Shown: positions 10,364-21,430 of the stretch, piece after piece
How the letters are laid out: every line of letters starts with the position of its first letter
How positions within the stretch are numbered: position 1 is the first letter of the stretch
Origin: Primula veris
Taxonomy: Eukaryota; Streptophyta; Magnoliopsida; Ericales; Primulaceae
Reading direction: 5' to 3'
Length of the DNA: 64,000 bases
NCBI GenBank assembly: GCA_963682055.1
Contig: OY821747.1
Span: 33,664,126-33,728,125, forward strand
Translations under genes and position numbers: made by a program
Notes under the pieces: model-generated
What the model was told of the DNA's origin: nothing
The model's database searches: none
The model's input: the letters and a program-made list of their open reading frames with translations, nothing else

Positions 10364-10585
10364 ACTAGACTTTTTGATCAACCTGTCAATTATGTTTTCA
10401 AAATTTTTATCGATCAAGCAAAAACCATCTCCGCCCAGATTGCAGACCAAGTTAAAGTTAAGCTGATTGATCAACCTGCCTTACTTTTTGATTTCAAGCC
10501 AATGTTTATGATGAATGCCTTGAACCCAACTTTTCTTACACATTCCGTGGAAATGAATGCCTTAGTGTTAAGTGTATCTTGTTGA
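10364..10585 (+). other. Open coding-like stretch without start codon, unrecognised
   Basis: Seventy-three codons stay open between a TGA at 10361 and a TGA at 10583. The stretch includes TISAQIADQVKVKLIDQ and FDFKPMFMMNALNP. Its composition looks coding-like against the AT-rich flanks, but there is no initiator and no recognised family. Its last bases run into the start of block B1, where the next 30 kb copy (31598) shares only the tail. Possibly an exon or fragment of a broken gene. Confidence 0.25.
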
Positions 10586-11055
10586 AGTGACCCGTACTGT
10601 AGTGTTTGTCTATTACAAATAATAATATAAGAGGCGTTAAATTTGGAATTTTCTTTTAAGTGAATTCCATGTCGACCAAATAACTAGAAGGAGAAGATAA
10701 AATGAAGTAAAAAGGTAAAAATGAAATCATCTATTGCATGTAAAAGTTTTCTAATATTCAGAAACTTGTGATTTTGGGGTAATATTTTATTCTTCAGGAA
10801 ATTAAACAATATTTGTTAATCCTTCAGAACAGCCTTTTTGGCTGTAATTTCTATCTCAATCGAGACTTATTTACTGCATGTCGTATGTCCTTTTCTTTCA
10901 TAAATTTCTAGCATCTCTGAGCTACTAATATTTTTTAACTTTGCTAGGATCGGTTTAATTTGGTGGAGGATTCAAATTTGGGTATTGGTGACCTCATATC
11001 TTACTCAAGTATACTACCTGTTCTGAATCTTGTTAACCTGACTTTTGCTTTAAAA

Positions 11056-11575
11056 GAATTTGATACAAACGTCACGGTATTACACGAGGGGTTAGATATT
11101 TCTACTAAGAAGAATCATTTCGAAGACTTTTCTAAGAAATTTTCAATAGATTGGCGAGATCTCGTGGATGGGGGTAGCAATAACTCAATATAGTTAACTA
11201 TAGTTTTCGAGAAAATAAGCTTTCTTTTCGTATTCCATCACTATTGTTTGTTTTGCGGACGGAAGTGGCAACCTCATTTATTTGGGAAGCGATGAGGGCG
11301 TTTGTAAGGTGCGAGACACGCGTACATTTTGAAGCCATTACTTTTATAGACAGTCATAGGGATGACCGGCATTTCATCTCAAATGGATAAGATCAGGAGA
11401 TTAAACGATGGGATATTCGGAAAATGTCCACAAAACCTATTAATTAGCTTACCAAAGCGTCGAATATGTAACTACGATTACAGATGGGGAGATTACCCTT
11501 TGTATGCTTTAGGTTTAAGTCATACTGATTATCTGTCCTTTGTATACTCTCTTCTAACTTACCCCAGCATATAGC
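11056..11575 (+). pseudogene. LEC14B/DCAF11-like WD40 protein relic, B1
   Basis: Plus-strand fragments line up with LEC14B-type WD40 proteins: HEGLDIS, FSKKFSIDWRDLVDGGSNNS, a broken LIYLGSDEG blade, TFIDSHRDDRHFISNG, then after an in-frame TAA, DQEIKRWDIRKMS, and finally CNYDYRWGDYPLYALGLSH. The TAA sits where family members have Lys (ISNG-K-DQ), so it looks like a simple nonsense change. This copy keeps the DQEIKRWDIRKM segment that the A copies have lost. The upstream sequence joins directly to an exon edge of the IDM1-like pseudogene, a gene-fragment fusion. Not functional. Confidence 0.75.
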
Positions 11576-11732
11576 TTACATATACACCGGATGTGGTTAT
11601 AGTTTTGTTATATCTACGACATGGTACATATTCGATTTAATATTTCTTTTTCTTTTTATTTATCGTTATTGAAAGTAGGTGGCAATTATGAAGTAGAAAA
11701 ATTGAAGTACCTAAAGTATATATATATATGGT

Positions 11733-11988
11733 TTTGTAGATAAATCCATTAGAGTAGCCTAGTGGACTAGAATTTGCTAAGAATAACTTAGTTACAAGGT
11801 TCGAGTCTTGTTAGATGGGGTAGGCTTGAAATTCTTGATTTTTTTATATATTTTTTAAATATATATAATCAACAAATTCACACATACCACTTCTAACAAG
11901 ATTCGAACCATGTAACCTAACCTATTTCTAGCGGGTTTTAGCCAACTAGGCTACTCCTAGTGGGTTATCTACAAATGTGGAAACTTAA
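11733..11988. repeat. tRNA-like palindrome, B1
   Basis: Same inverted element as at 98-305 but with a longer, AT-rich centre. The A-box-like TAGCCTAGTGG is at 11755-11765 and the B-box-like GGTTCGAGTC at 11798-11807. The opposite arm carries the reverse-complement module (GATTCGAACC and CTAGGCTACT). Confidence 0.65.
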
Positions 11989-12614
11989 AATATAAGATTC
12001 ATAGGTTAGTGATTTTTCTATAAATATACAAGAACCCTTCTATCCTCGACTACTCGTAAAACGGGAAACTTTTGGAAACTATTTTTTTTAAAGGCTCCTT
12101 GAAGTATTTTTTTGATAACAATATTAAGCTTGTAAACATCTCGTGTATAACAGCTCAACCATAAAATTACATATCTTGATGAGAGTCCTGAAGATAATTT
12201 ATTTATTTTTTAAAATGACCGTAAATTATCAAGTTGTACATGCAATTACTAATCCTCCTATTAAATGTTTTCTAGAAACACAAATATACGAAAAATTCGA
12301 TGATAACCAATTTTCCTACTCTTAAACGGGTAATAATAATTAAGATATATCTTGAAAAATTGATAATTTAACACATTTTTTGAGACGTATTTATCAAAAA
12401 CGCATGGTTAATTTTTTATTTCTTTAAACCTAGGTACAATGTTCAATGATGGTAGTTCTTTTTACTCTTTGTTTTTAACTTTGATGTTAAATAATGCTAA
12501 CCTGATATCTACGAAATCATAAACAAGAATCACAAATTCAGGTTTTTGATAAATAAGTCCTAGATATGTTTAAATAATTACTTTTCCATATAAGTAAAGG
12601 AAAAAACAATGTAC

Positions 12615-12774
12615 CTTGTATATTATCTAGTAAATCGCTTATTCGTTTATGGTCATTAGCTTGCCTTATAATAGCATCTATCGCATCCTCCTCGTCATCT
12701 TTCACGTCTTTGCGCAATATAGCTCTTCTTATTTTTATTGAATTTGACGCCGTTTTCAGCTGTAATGCTTTCAT
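12615..12774 (-). CDS. Possible first exon of an unrecognised gene, B1
   Basis: ATG at 12774 opens 53 codons (MKALQLKTASNSIKIRRAIL..., then an acidic stretch and DHKRISDLLDNIQ) up to a GTACAT donor-like site at 12614. A TATA box (CTATATAAAG) lies upstream near 12808-12817, with about 35 bp between it and the ATG, so the leader would be very short. The frame is kept in block B2 (34077-34236) with a few substitutions. No downstream exon or family is recognised. It could be the 5' end of a real small gene or another captured fragment. Confidence 0.3.
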
Positions 12775-12807
12775 GTTTAGGTTGAAAGAAAAAAAAAAGA
12801 TGAGACT

Positions 12808-12817
12808 TTATATAGAT
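12808..12817 (-). promoter_or_regulatory. TATA box upstream of the small exon, B1
   Basis: Minus-strand CTATATAAAG upstream of the ATG at 12774, followed by a pyrimidine-rich leader. The matching site in B2 is near 34266-34275. Confidence 0.35.
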
Positions 12818-13198
12818 CGCATTAGAAAAATTAGGGTGAGTAGTTACGTATACTAGTGCACAAATATACTATCTTCAAATATGCGCTGTCGGTGTTTCAA
12901 ATGATATCTTTTAAGGGCAATAAGAAATGATGGAAATTTAGGGTTAAATACAAGTGGTTGATTACAAAAATACCCTCAACAAAGTGATTGTTGTTATTTC
13001 AAATGATTCGATCGTAGTTGTTGATACACATGTTTCACATTTGTCGACGATTTAATATATATAATTCAGGAATCACATTATATGGTGTCCTATATGGTAA
13101 GATCAACGAATTAAAAGCATGTCATATATTAAATGAGAAGTATTACAAAATAAAAATATTAAATAACAAATTATAGTATAAAAAAGCATACATGAGAT

Positions 13199-13962
13199 TA
13201 GGGGTGGGTTAGGGTCGGGACCCGATCCGTAAACGCTCAACCCGTATTCCGACCCGGTTATTTTAGGAAGTGAAAAAAAAAATCTCGATCCCGATCCGAC
13301 AAAAGTCGGGACCCGACTTTTTCGGGACCCGAATTTTCAGGATCTCGTTGGGTCGGGATAGGTTTATCCCGAATCTTCGGACATATTTTTTTATTTTACA
13401 ATGACGTCATTTTTTAGTAACGATTTTCATTTGATAAGTCTAAACATGTTATTAACACGAAACATAATCATAGTTTAAAAATAACATTCTTAATAAATGA
13501 AAAAATAAATTGACATGTAGTAGAAAAAATCGTGTGAAACTACAAATAATGCAGTAGATAAAAAATTGATACGTTTTTTATCAGATTCTTTTGAGTATTT
13601 AGTTTTATTCACAGAAGCAACAATTATAATACTAATGAGATACATTATCATAATAATTTTTATAATCAAAAAATAATAATCATTTATCTTTCTTGAAAAT
13701 AACAATATAATTTTTTAATTTAAGTATATTTTTTATTTTAATAGTTTCATATATTCAAAATAACAAATATATATTATACTTGTATAATTACAACTAATAT
13801 ATTAAACAAAAATGATTGTAGTTCATATGGTAGAGTGCTTACCTTGTATGCTAGAGATAGAAGGTTTGATTCTCATCACTTGTATTTGATATAAATTAAT
13901 TTATATTTTTATATAAAATATAAATTAATTAAAAAATTGGGTCGGGTCGGGACATCCGACGA
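13199..13962. mobile_element. hAT-type non-autonomous element, truncated (B1)
   Basis: Left terminus TAGGGGTGGG follows CATGAGAT, as in the complete copy at 34659-35538. GGGTCGGGACCCGACCCG-type subterminal repeats follow. The right ~120 bp, including the terminal repeat, are missing. The sequence switches to block A2 at about 13962 within the CATCCGACGAA motif. No transposase frame. Confidence 0.75.
13812..13884 (+). repeat. tRNA-like sequence inside the hAT element, B1
   Basis: A degenerate tRNA-like stretch with TAGTTCATATGGTAGAGTGC (D-arm/A-box region), a CTTGTAT anticodon-loop-like segment and GGTTTGATTC (T-arm/B-box). It resembles a decayed plant tRNA-Ala-type gene or SINE head. The acceptor stem does not pair convincingly, so it is not called a tRNA gene. 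Confidence 0.4.
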
Positions 13963-14697
13963 ATACTTTTTGAAAAAATTAACAATTTTCTTGCTGTTTT
14001 TTCATAAAAGTATTCAAATAGTGATGTGGCCTCAAGTAATTTCTGCTCGAATGTCATAAATCTAAAACTTACTTTATTTTCGTTTTAGAGAAAGTATAAA
14101 AAAAAAAAAAAAATTTAGAAAAAAAATCAAAAACAATCTAGTCAAATAATATGTTTTTTAAACTTGAATACTTATTATGTATGTATATATATGTGTTTTA
14201 GTAGAAACATTGTAAATTATAATATTTCGAAAATACATGATTAAATTTATACAAATTATAAAAAATATGACCAAAATAAAAAGTGAAACTAACTTTAATC
14301 CAACAAAATTAACGGCAGTACCTGAATAGTGAATATTATGATAGTTCAGTATGTCTATCTATTGAAAATTTGGAAGAAAAGTTTTTGAAATGATTCTATG
14401 TAGTAGAAATATCTAAACCCTCGTGTAATACCATGACGTTTGTATCATAGTTTAGTATGTCAATTGTTAACTTTTTTAGTCTGTTATCTAAATCGTTAAC
14501 AATAGTTAGTATAGTACACTAAATATATTTTTTTCCCTAATCACTGTCATCACTGATAATTCGCGTCTCCCGCCAAATAAAATGTCACGGACGCAACTCT
14601 CTTTTACTCGAGCGGATCTCCTTAATTCCATAAAATGGTTTGGCCTTGTCAATCCAAACACTCAAAGCAGTACCACATATTTTCTAAGTTTCCACAT

Positions 14698-14899
14698 TTG
14701 TAGATAACCCACTAGAAGTAGCCTAGTGGGATAAAACCCACTATAAATAACTTACGGTGCAGGGTTCGAGTCTTGTTAGAGGGGGTAGGTGTGAAATATC
14801 AAGTATTTCACACCTACCCCCTCTAACAAGACTCGAACCTTGTAACTAAGTTATTTCTAGCGGGTTCTAGCTCACTAGACTACTCCTAATAGGTTACCT

Positions 14900-14903
<4 letters not shown>
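14698..14903. repeat. tRNA-like palindrome, A2
   Basis: Nearly perfect inverted arms. A-box-like TAGCCTAGTGGG is at 14719-14730 and B-box-like GGGTTCGAGTC at 14762-14772. The arms join at a short loop around TATCAAGTATTTC. Confidence 0.65.

Positions 14904-14940
<37 letters not shown>
14904..14940. repeat. (AT)n microsatellite, A2
   Basis: Long TA dinucleotide run directly after the tRNA-like palindrome, longer than in copies 1 and 3. The expansion replaced part of the flanking CTACAAAACTA hairpin arm. Confidence 0.9.
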
Positions 14941-14941
<1 letters not shown>

Positions 14942-15119
14942 TGTAGGTACTTCAACATGGTTCTTCAATTTTGCTACTTAATTCATTGCCACTTACTTTC
15001 AATAACGATAAATAAAAATAACAAAAAATATATGAAATCGAATATGTACCACGTCGTAGATAACAAAACTATAACCACATCCGGTGTATAAGTATTTTTG
15101 ACCCGTACTATATACAAAG

Positions 15120-15613
15120 GAAAGATAATCAGGACTTAAAAGCTAAAGCATACAAAGGGTAATCTCCCCATCTGTAATCGTAATTATATATTTGACGCCT
15201 TGGTAAGCTAATTAATAGCTTTTGTGGACATTTTCCGAATATCCATTTGAGATGAAATGCCGGTCATCCCTATGACTGTGTATAAAAGTAATGGCTTCAA
15301 AATGTCCGGTTAAGAGTCCAACGACTTTTCTGTGGGTCTCAAAGCCACGCGTGTCTCGCATCTTACAAAGATCTTCATCGCTTCCCAAATAAATGAGGTG
15401 GCCACTTTCATCCGCAAAACAAACAATAGTGGAGGAATACGAAAAGAATGCTTATTTTCTCGAAAACTATAATTAAATATATAATGAGTTATTACTACCC
15501 CCATCCACGAGATCTTGCCCATCTATTGAAAATTTGGTAGAAAAGTTTTTGAAAGGACTCTCTGTAGTAGAAATATCTAAACCCTCGTGTAATACCATGA
15601 CATTTGTATCAAA
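15120..15613 (-). pseudogene. LEC14B/DCAF11-like WD40 protein relic, A2
   Basis: Same minus-strand relic as at 515-1007, with FSIDGQDLVDGGSNNS, a degenerate FADESGHLIYLGSDEDLC blade and DIRKMS. It carries the same missing segment before WDIRKM and the same TAA in one frame as copy 1. It is followed on the plus side by about 400 bp without a recognised gene before the Copia insertion. Confidence 0.7.
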
Positions 15614-16026
15614 AGCATATAGTACAATACACTAAATATATTTTTTCCGCAATGGTTAGCGGATAATAATCAAAAAAATATCATGGTTTCGTTTCGAAAG
15701 GGGGCTTATGCCATGATTTGGGCCATTCGGATTTTGAGGTTTTTGATGAGGCTTTAAACCACCTTTTTAACCAGACGGATTGTTTCCCAACTATTTATGC
15801 AATTTTGAGAGATTGTCAATGAGAGTACGAAAGTTGTTTAATGAGGCCTTGAACGAAAGTACGGAAGTGGTTTAAGGAGTCCGTGATGGGTGGTTTTTCG
15901 GGTGGCTTAAAATTAGTATTTTCACTTGATGTACGCACTCTCGATCCACGTTCTTTAAGTGATGTAGTTAATTTCACAAATATTACAACATGAAAATGCA
16001 TATTAGAAATTAGCTAATCTGAAAAC

Positions 16027-16225
16027 TGTTGGTTTTGGTACTATTTCGAATACAAGAAATGAAAGGACAATAAAATAAAGAAGACAGGAACGCAATGGAA
16101 ATAAACAATTTTATTTCTCACAATTGGAATATGAATTACAATTCATGACTCAACAAATAAATAAAACTGCTGGACAATAAAGAAACTGCCGGACTGTTAT
16201 AAAAAAACTGCCGGACTGGTTTAGA
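16027..16225 (-). repeat. Truncated 3' LTR of the deleted Copia element
   Basis: Matches the inner end of the 5' LTR (18494 onward), keeping about three of its CTGCCGGACTGG repeat units. It then joins integrase coding sequence at about 16226, the deletion junction. Confidence 0.85.
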
Positions 16226-18147
16226 CTGTTATACTTTTTCCCTCCTCGCGTTTGTATAAACTTTAAGTCGCATACATCCGTGTGTATTAGACCGAGAGGT
16301 TCAGTATTTCGTTCAATATGTTGATACGAAGACTTGATTAATTTTGCTTCAACACAAACCTCACATTTATGTTGTTTATCAAATACAAAATTAGGTAGTA
16401 GATTCAGTTATATTAATTTCTTCATAGAATTAGCATTCACATGACCTAATCTTCCATGCCATAAATTAAATGAATCGCAAGAATAAGCAAATGAAGTTTT
16501 ATTGGCCACTTGGGCAACATTAACAGTTACATTATTCTTGGTACTGGCCTCAGCCTTAGTACCCACAATAGCAGACTCGGCTTTAGGAGCCGGAGTACCA
16601 ACATTTAAATTAAACATGCCGTTGGTCATATAGCCACGGCCTACATACATTCCATTAAGGGTGATTACAATTTTTGCGGATTCAAATACAAGTTTAAACC
16701 CTTTGTTCACCATCACTGAGCCGGAGACTAGATTCTTGCGAATTTCCGGCACATGGAGCACGCCGTTCAGTGTCAGCTCCTTTCCCGACGTCATCTTCAG
16801 CAACACGGTTCCTTTTCCTTCCACCCTGGAAGTAGCTGAGTTCCCCATGAAGCAGCTCTCATTGTCCATGGCCGTATAGGTCTTGAACATCCACTTGCTG
16901 GCACAGATGTGACTAGTGGCGCCTGTGTCCAGCCACCATTCCTTTGGGTTGCTCCCCACTAGGTTCACTTCAGAAACCACAGCACTCAGGTGCATGTAGT
17001 CTTGTCCAGCATCATCTCCTCCCTCAGCCACATTTGCCTGAGCAGGTGCCCTCTTCCTCCCTTTCCCTTGGAACTTCCTCTTTGGGGGGGGGGGGGGGGG
17101 TGGTTTGGGCTTATCGGTGCGCATCTTACAATCCGCGGCACGATGGCCCGGTTTGTTGCACACAAAGCAGTCTCCCATGAATTTCTTCTTGAGAGAGGCA
17201 CCGACTCCGCTGTCAAAGCGTTTCCGCTTAGACACAGCGTCCTCAACCACATGGGCCTTGGCAACCGCGTTGCCTGCTCTGCCACCGCCTTTCCTTCCGG
17301 ATCGGCGGTTGCTTTGCTCAACATTGAGCCTCTCAATGAGTCCCTCCAAGGTCATAGCCTTTCGCTTGTGTTTCAGGTAGTTTTGAAACTCTTTCCAAGA
17401 TGGTGGCAGTTTCTCAATCATTAATGCCACTTGGAAAGGTTCGTTGATAACTAACCCTTCAACCTCAAGCCTATGGTATATGAGTTGGAGTTCCTCAACC
17501 TGCTCTATGACACTCTTCCCATCAGTCATCATGTACTCATGAAAGTCCGTGACGACAAATTTCTTTGCGCCAGCGTTATTCACTTTGTACTTTCGTTCGA
17601 GAGACTCCCAAAGCTCCTTTGCAGAAGCCTTGGGCTCGAATACACTGAAGAGAGTGTCATCCAGAGCACACAGGATGTAGTTCCGGCATAGGTAGTCGCC
17701 GTGTTTCCACGCTTCCACCGCCGAAACCGTCTGCACGTCCTCATCGTCCTCGCTTAGGACGGGTGCAGACTCCTTGAGAAACCGGGTCAGATTAAGGGCA
17801 GTTAAATAAAACAGCATCTTTTGCTGCCAACGTTTGAAGTTGTTGCCCCTAAACTTTTCCGGTCTCTCCAGTTGAGAGGTTGGAAACATTGGCATCGCCG
17901 GTGTTGCCGGAGCCTTGCCCTTTGCCCTGGCCGCAACCACAAGCGCTGCCTTGGCCGCAGCCTTAGCAGCAGCCTGTGCTGCGGCCGCAGCCGCAGCCAT
18001 AGCAGCGTCGGCCGCAGTAGCTTCGGCCTCAGCCTGAGCCTGAGCCCCCCCACTCGCAGCGCTCGCATTGTTATGGCTACTGCCAATCACAAGTGCGCCC
18101 TGCACGTTTTTTGAAGAAACGGTGGGTATTTGATCCTCATTAGTCAT
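16226..18147 (-). pseudogene. Copia gag-protease-partial integrase
   Basis: The gag ATG is at 18147 (MTNEDQIPTVSS); an upstream in-frame TTG is not a credible plant start. In order: an Ala-rich N-terminus, a UBN2-type gag core (about residues 90-290), a poly-Pro tract from a 17-nt G/C run at 17084-17100, a CCHC zinc knuckle (CFVCNKPGHRAADC), an aspartic protease with WWLDTGATSH, and the integrase zinc-binding start (LWHGRLGHVN). A single in-frame TAA at 16408-16410 interrupts the frame, which then continues with [12 protein letters not shown] to HTDVCDLK, ending at the deletion. The sequence is GC-richer than its surroundings. Without reverse transcriptase it could only move in trans. Confidence 0.85.
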
Positions 18148-18493
18148 CTGAAATGACAATATAAAAACCGTTTAGTTTCTCGCAAGAAAACTAAATTCTT
18201 TATCGCAAATACTAATTATAACTTAATTAGATTGCTTCAAAAGAATAAAAACCAATGAAAGAGATTCTAGCGTGAAAATCAAATCACTTTTGATTTCACT
18301 AAGAATTCTTTATAGTATTCTAGAATAAAAAGATTAAAACCAATTCGGATTTATTCTATGTGCAAATTTCAATTTCTAGTAAACTAGTAATGATTTTGCG
18401 AGAATAAAAACCGAGACGTCAACAAAACAAAATAAAAGAAAAAGTCCTTTTCTTTTCGAAAATAGTAAAACCAAAAAATGATATTGTTTAATA
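18148..18493 (-). other. Leader of the deleted Copia element
   Basis: AT-rich sequence between the inner end of the 5' LTR and the gag start. The first bases after the LTR (ATATTAAACAATATC) do not match the usual iMet primer site TGGTATCAGAGC. Confidence 0.6.
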
Positions 18494-18634
18494 TTGTTGG
18501 TTTTGGTACTATTTCGAATACAAGAAATGAAAGGACAATAAAATAAAGAAGACAGGAACGCAATGGAAATAAACAATTTTATTTCTCACAATTGGAATAT
18601 GAATTACAATTCCTGACTCAACAAATAAATAAAG

Positions 18635-18900
18635 CTGCTGGACTGTAATAAAGAAACTGCCGGACTGGTTTAACAAAGAAACTGCCGGACTGGTTTTACA
18701 GAAACTGCCGGACTGGTTTTACAGAAACTGCCGGACTGGTTTTAAACAAACTGCCGGACTGGTTTTAAACAAAACTGCCGGACTGGTTTTAACAAACTGC
18801 CGGACTGGTTTTTTAAACAAAATTGCTGGACTGGTTTTAAACAAATAAAAAAACTGCCGGACTGGTTTTAAGCAAATAAAAAACTGCCGGACTGTTTTTT
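18635..18900. repeat. CTGCCGGACTGG tandem array in the LTR
   Basis: About eleven units built on CTGCCGGACTGGTTTT with variable A-rich spacers. The truncated 3' LTR has about three units. Unit spacing varies by a few bases, so this is a minisatellite rather than a CRISPR-like array. Confidence 0.9.
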
Positions 18901-19301
18901 GTAAATACTGGAAATTACAGAACTGAAAAGTAAAAACAGAATCGAAAGACTGAAAGTAAACAGTACTGAAATGTAAATACAGAAAAGAAGCAGTACAGAA
19001 AAGTAAATTACAGAAATGAAACGGACAGAAAGTAAATGACTGAAAAATAAATAACAGAAAGTAAAAGAAGAGGCAACTGCTGAGCAGTTTCCCTTAAACA
19101 ATATTTCCCGAACCACCTTTAAAGGTTTCTGGTTTCGGGACTTTGTTTCCAACGTACAACTTCTATCTCAGAGTGGCTCGTATGGAAACCGGCACCGAAC
19201 CACAGGTCGAGCTGTTGGTGGTGCGGTTCTCTCTCTATATATGATACTTATGCTGTGAGTTGTGTGTTTGAAGGTGTGTTCAAATGAGAGGGGGATGGCT
19301 G

Positions 19302-19312
19302 CCTTTTATAGG
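19302..19312 (-). promoter_or_regulatory. TATA box of the deleted Copia 5' LTR
   Basis: Minus-strand CCTATAAAAGG within the LTR, placed to start transcription toward gag. Confidence 0.6.
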
Positions 19313-20017
19313 CTCTACTGAAACCACAGCCATAAATATAGGTCATCAATTCTGGGAGTTACACCCCCAGAATCCGCTCACTTTAATTCTGAAACCGCAG
19401 CAATCAATTCCATTTATTGCTGGCGTTTCTCTTGCTGGAAACTCTAGGGACTGCTTTTGTAATTTATACAAAACTCCCTATTCGGGTTTGGACCCAAGAC
19501 ACAAGACCCGAGACATTCCCCATTCCCCAAATCCCAAATCCCGTGCCCGTGCCCGAGACCCGAGACACGAGCGAGAGCGCGTGTGTGGTACACACTAATA
19601 CTCTTAGGTGTATGTGGACATTTTAGTTTAATAACTACATGGGTTGGTATGGTATATATATTGTAAGATTAACTCTTAATCTTCCAATATGGGATTATTC
19701 TAAATGGTTTTCTCATTAACCATTTCGTTTTCCAGATTTTCCAGATTTGAGCTTCCGAGGTACCAACTTTGAAGCCACTTTGTATTCACACCCATTCTCC
19801 GAATAGGTCATGTAATATACCGTTACGAAGCTCGTCACACGGGCTACTCAACCACGTTGAGTACGGTATAAACAACTCAGCGCTGTTACACGAAATAATG
19901 ACTCGAAGTTGGTCCAGTGACCATTCGGAAACACCCATGTTTTCACATGTTTTTCCAACAAAAACAACAGAAATATTTACACAAAGTGAGGGTACTTTCT
20001 ACGAGACTTAGAAGAGA

Positions 20018-20344
20018 GTGGTGGGACGGGTGTCAAGCTCCATAGCCTTTTCTTATTTTTGCCAAGGGTGGTTTAGAGGAGGATGGAAAAGGGCGGAAAT
20101 TTCGTTACATGCATTAGCAGATCAAGTTAAAAATAATTTTAAAAATCGGGATCTTGCTATCAGGTTGAAATTGATAGTTTCTCCTATTGAGCTGTTTGAG
20201 GCTAAGGTTGCTAGTGGTGATTGTTTGAAATGTCAAGAAAAAAAATATAACGTCAATTTTGAGATAATAATGAGATATAAATTTTATTCGATGCTATTTG
20301 TTCTTTCCATTACATGGTTATATATTGTGCTGGGTACGCATTGA
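20018..20344 (+). pseudogene. Unrecognised coding relic (LADQVKNNF...), A2
   Basis: Fuller version of the relic at 1470-1785. It is open for 108 codons and includes WKRAEISLHALADQVKNNF, RDLAIRLKLIVSPIELFEAK and a DCLKCQ pair, followed by a hydrophobic tail. It keeps the 25 bp missing in copy 1. The native start is unclear, and the C-terminal hydrophobic part may be intron read-through. No family recognised. Confidence 0.35.
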
Positions 20345-20349
20345 TTACA

Positions 20350-21430
20350 TAGTTTGGGTATGAAACCTAGAAATTTCAGTAGAATCAGCGGAGAAAACAA
20401 AGATAAATTAAAGAAGATATCAAAAGAGGTATAAATCTAGGCTCTACCCTTTTACTGCTAATTAATTTTCAGTAAAAGAGTTAATAATACACACAACAAA
20501 ACAAACAAACAATAAAAAATAATAAATAGGTCATCAAACAATAATAAAATATCAAATAAGCCACTAAGAATGTAAAGTGATGAACAGCTTGTTGAACCAT
20601 GAGTTCAATAATTGGTTTTTATTATAAGTGTGATTATGATATAATGATTTTACAATTCGACGATATAATGTTTGATTTTTTCCCAAAAAATAAAATGTAT
20701 ATTTTCAGGACTTAAAATGATAGAACATTCAATAACGAAACCAACGGTTCAAACGGAAGTCGATTCGGAATCTGAACGAGCAAGTTACAAGAGTTTAAAG
20801 AAACCGAAACAAGGTCATGTGAAATAGCAGTTTTTTCGACCGATCAAAAAAATATTCGACCAATCAAAAAGTCCAAAAATGTGGCAGAGAGTTCATAGAT
20901 TTTTCGATCAATCGAAAAACTCAGTTCAATCGATCGAACTTCGGCGGATTTTGATAATTCGTCTCGGGAAACACAACCAACAGAAATAAACACAATTTCA
21001 CATATATACTCATCTCTCCCACTCTCTAAACACACTCAATACCATCCAACACTAACCAATCAACCTCCCTCAGTTACAACATATTAAAAACTTCATCGTT
21101 GAGAAAAAAGTTCGAAAAAAAGGAAATCGGGGAGAAATGAGATCAAGATCAAACAAAATCAAGTCTCGCAAATTAGCTTAATTAGAAGCAATCAAATTGT
21201 GAATATTGTTACATTGTTGTAACAAATTATTAAAGAGCAAACTTATAAGCTCAATTGTGAGAGAGTGATTGGGTAGAATATTAAAAGTCGACCGATTAAT
21301 TAAAAGTTCTAGGTCATTTCATTTTAATGATAAAAAAAGTCTCTCGTTTATCATGCATGAGAAAACCCTAAAAAACAAAGCCTTTAAAGAAAAGTAATTT
21401 GATAATTATGAAACACCCGAAGTCCCTAAT
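20350..21430. other. Non-coding stretch of block A2
   Basis: Equivalent of 1800-2880. No gene. The palindrome of copy 1 is degraded here (GTTCAATCGATCGAAC near 20923). Confidence 0.5.

Larger units (their letters stand above)
10565..13962. repeat. Block B, copy 1
   Basis: First of two copies of a unit also found at 31598-35546. It contains an intron-like stretch homologous to the IDM1-like pseudogene arm, the LEC14B-like WD40 relic on the plus strand, a tRNA-like palindrome, a small TATA-preceded exon and a hAT-type element. Copy 1 lacks about 400 bp present in copy 2 (33165-33575). It ends inside the hAT element, where block A2 starts. Confidence 0.85.
16027..19960 (-). mobile_element. Copia-type LTR retrotransposon with internal deletion
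   Basis: Read on the minus strand, it starts TGTTGGAAAA and ends CCAAAACCAACA. It is flanked by the 5-bp target duplication AAAAC (16022-16026 and 19961-19965). The empty site in copies 1 and 3 of block A confirms the boundaries. It keeps a 1467-bp 5' LTR, leader, gag, protease and the start of integrase. A deletion removes the rest of integrase, reverse transcriptase, RNase H, the polypurine tract and most of the 3' LTR. The shared LTR part differs at only a few positions, so the insertion is recent. No iMet-type primer site follows the LTR; the priming tRNA is unclear. Confidence 0.9.
18494..19960 (-). repeat. 5' LTR of the deleted Copia element (1467 bp)
   Basis: Complete LTR, bounded by TGTTGG/CCAACA inverted ends. 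It contains a strong minus-strand TATA box at 19302-19312 (CCTATAAAAGG) and a tandem repeat array at 18635-18900. Confidence 0.85.

Noticed and set aside
16990..17424. Plus-strand open frames up to 144 codons over the Copia gag
   Set aside because: Antisense shadows of the minus-strand gag-protease, which has the zinc knuckle and DTG motif.
18635..18900. Possible CRISPR-like array of CTGCCGGACTGG units
   Set aside because: Spacers are short, A-rich and not unique. It lies in a plant LTR and is a minisatellite.
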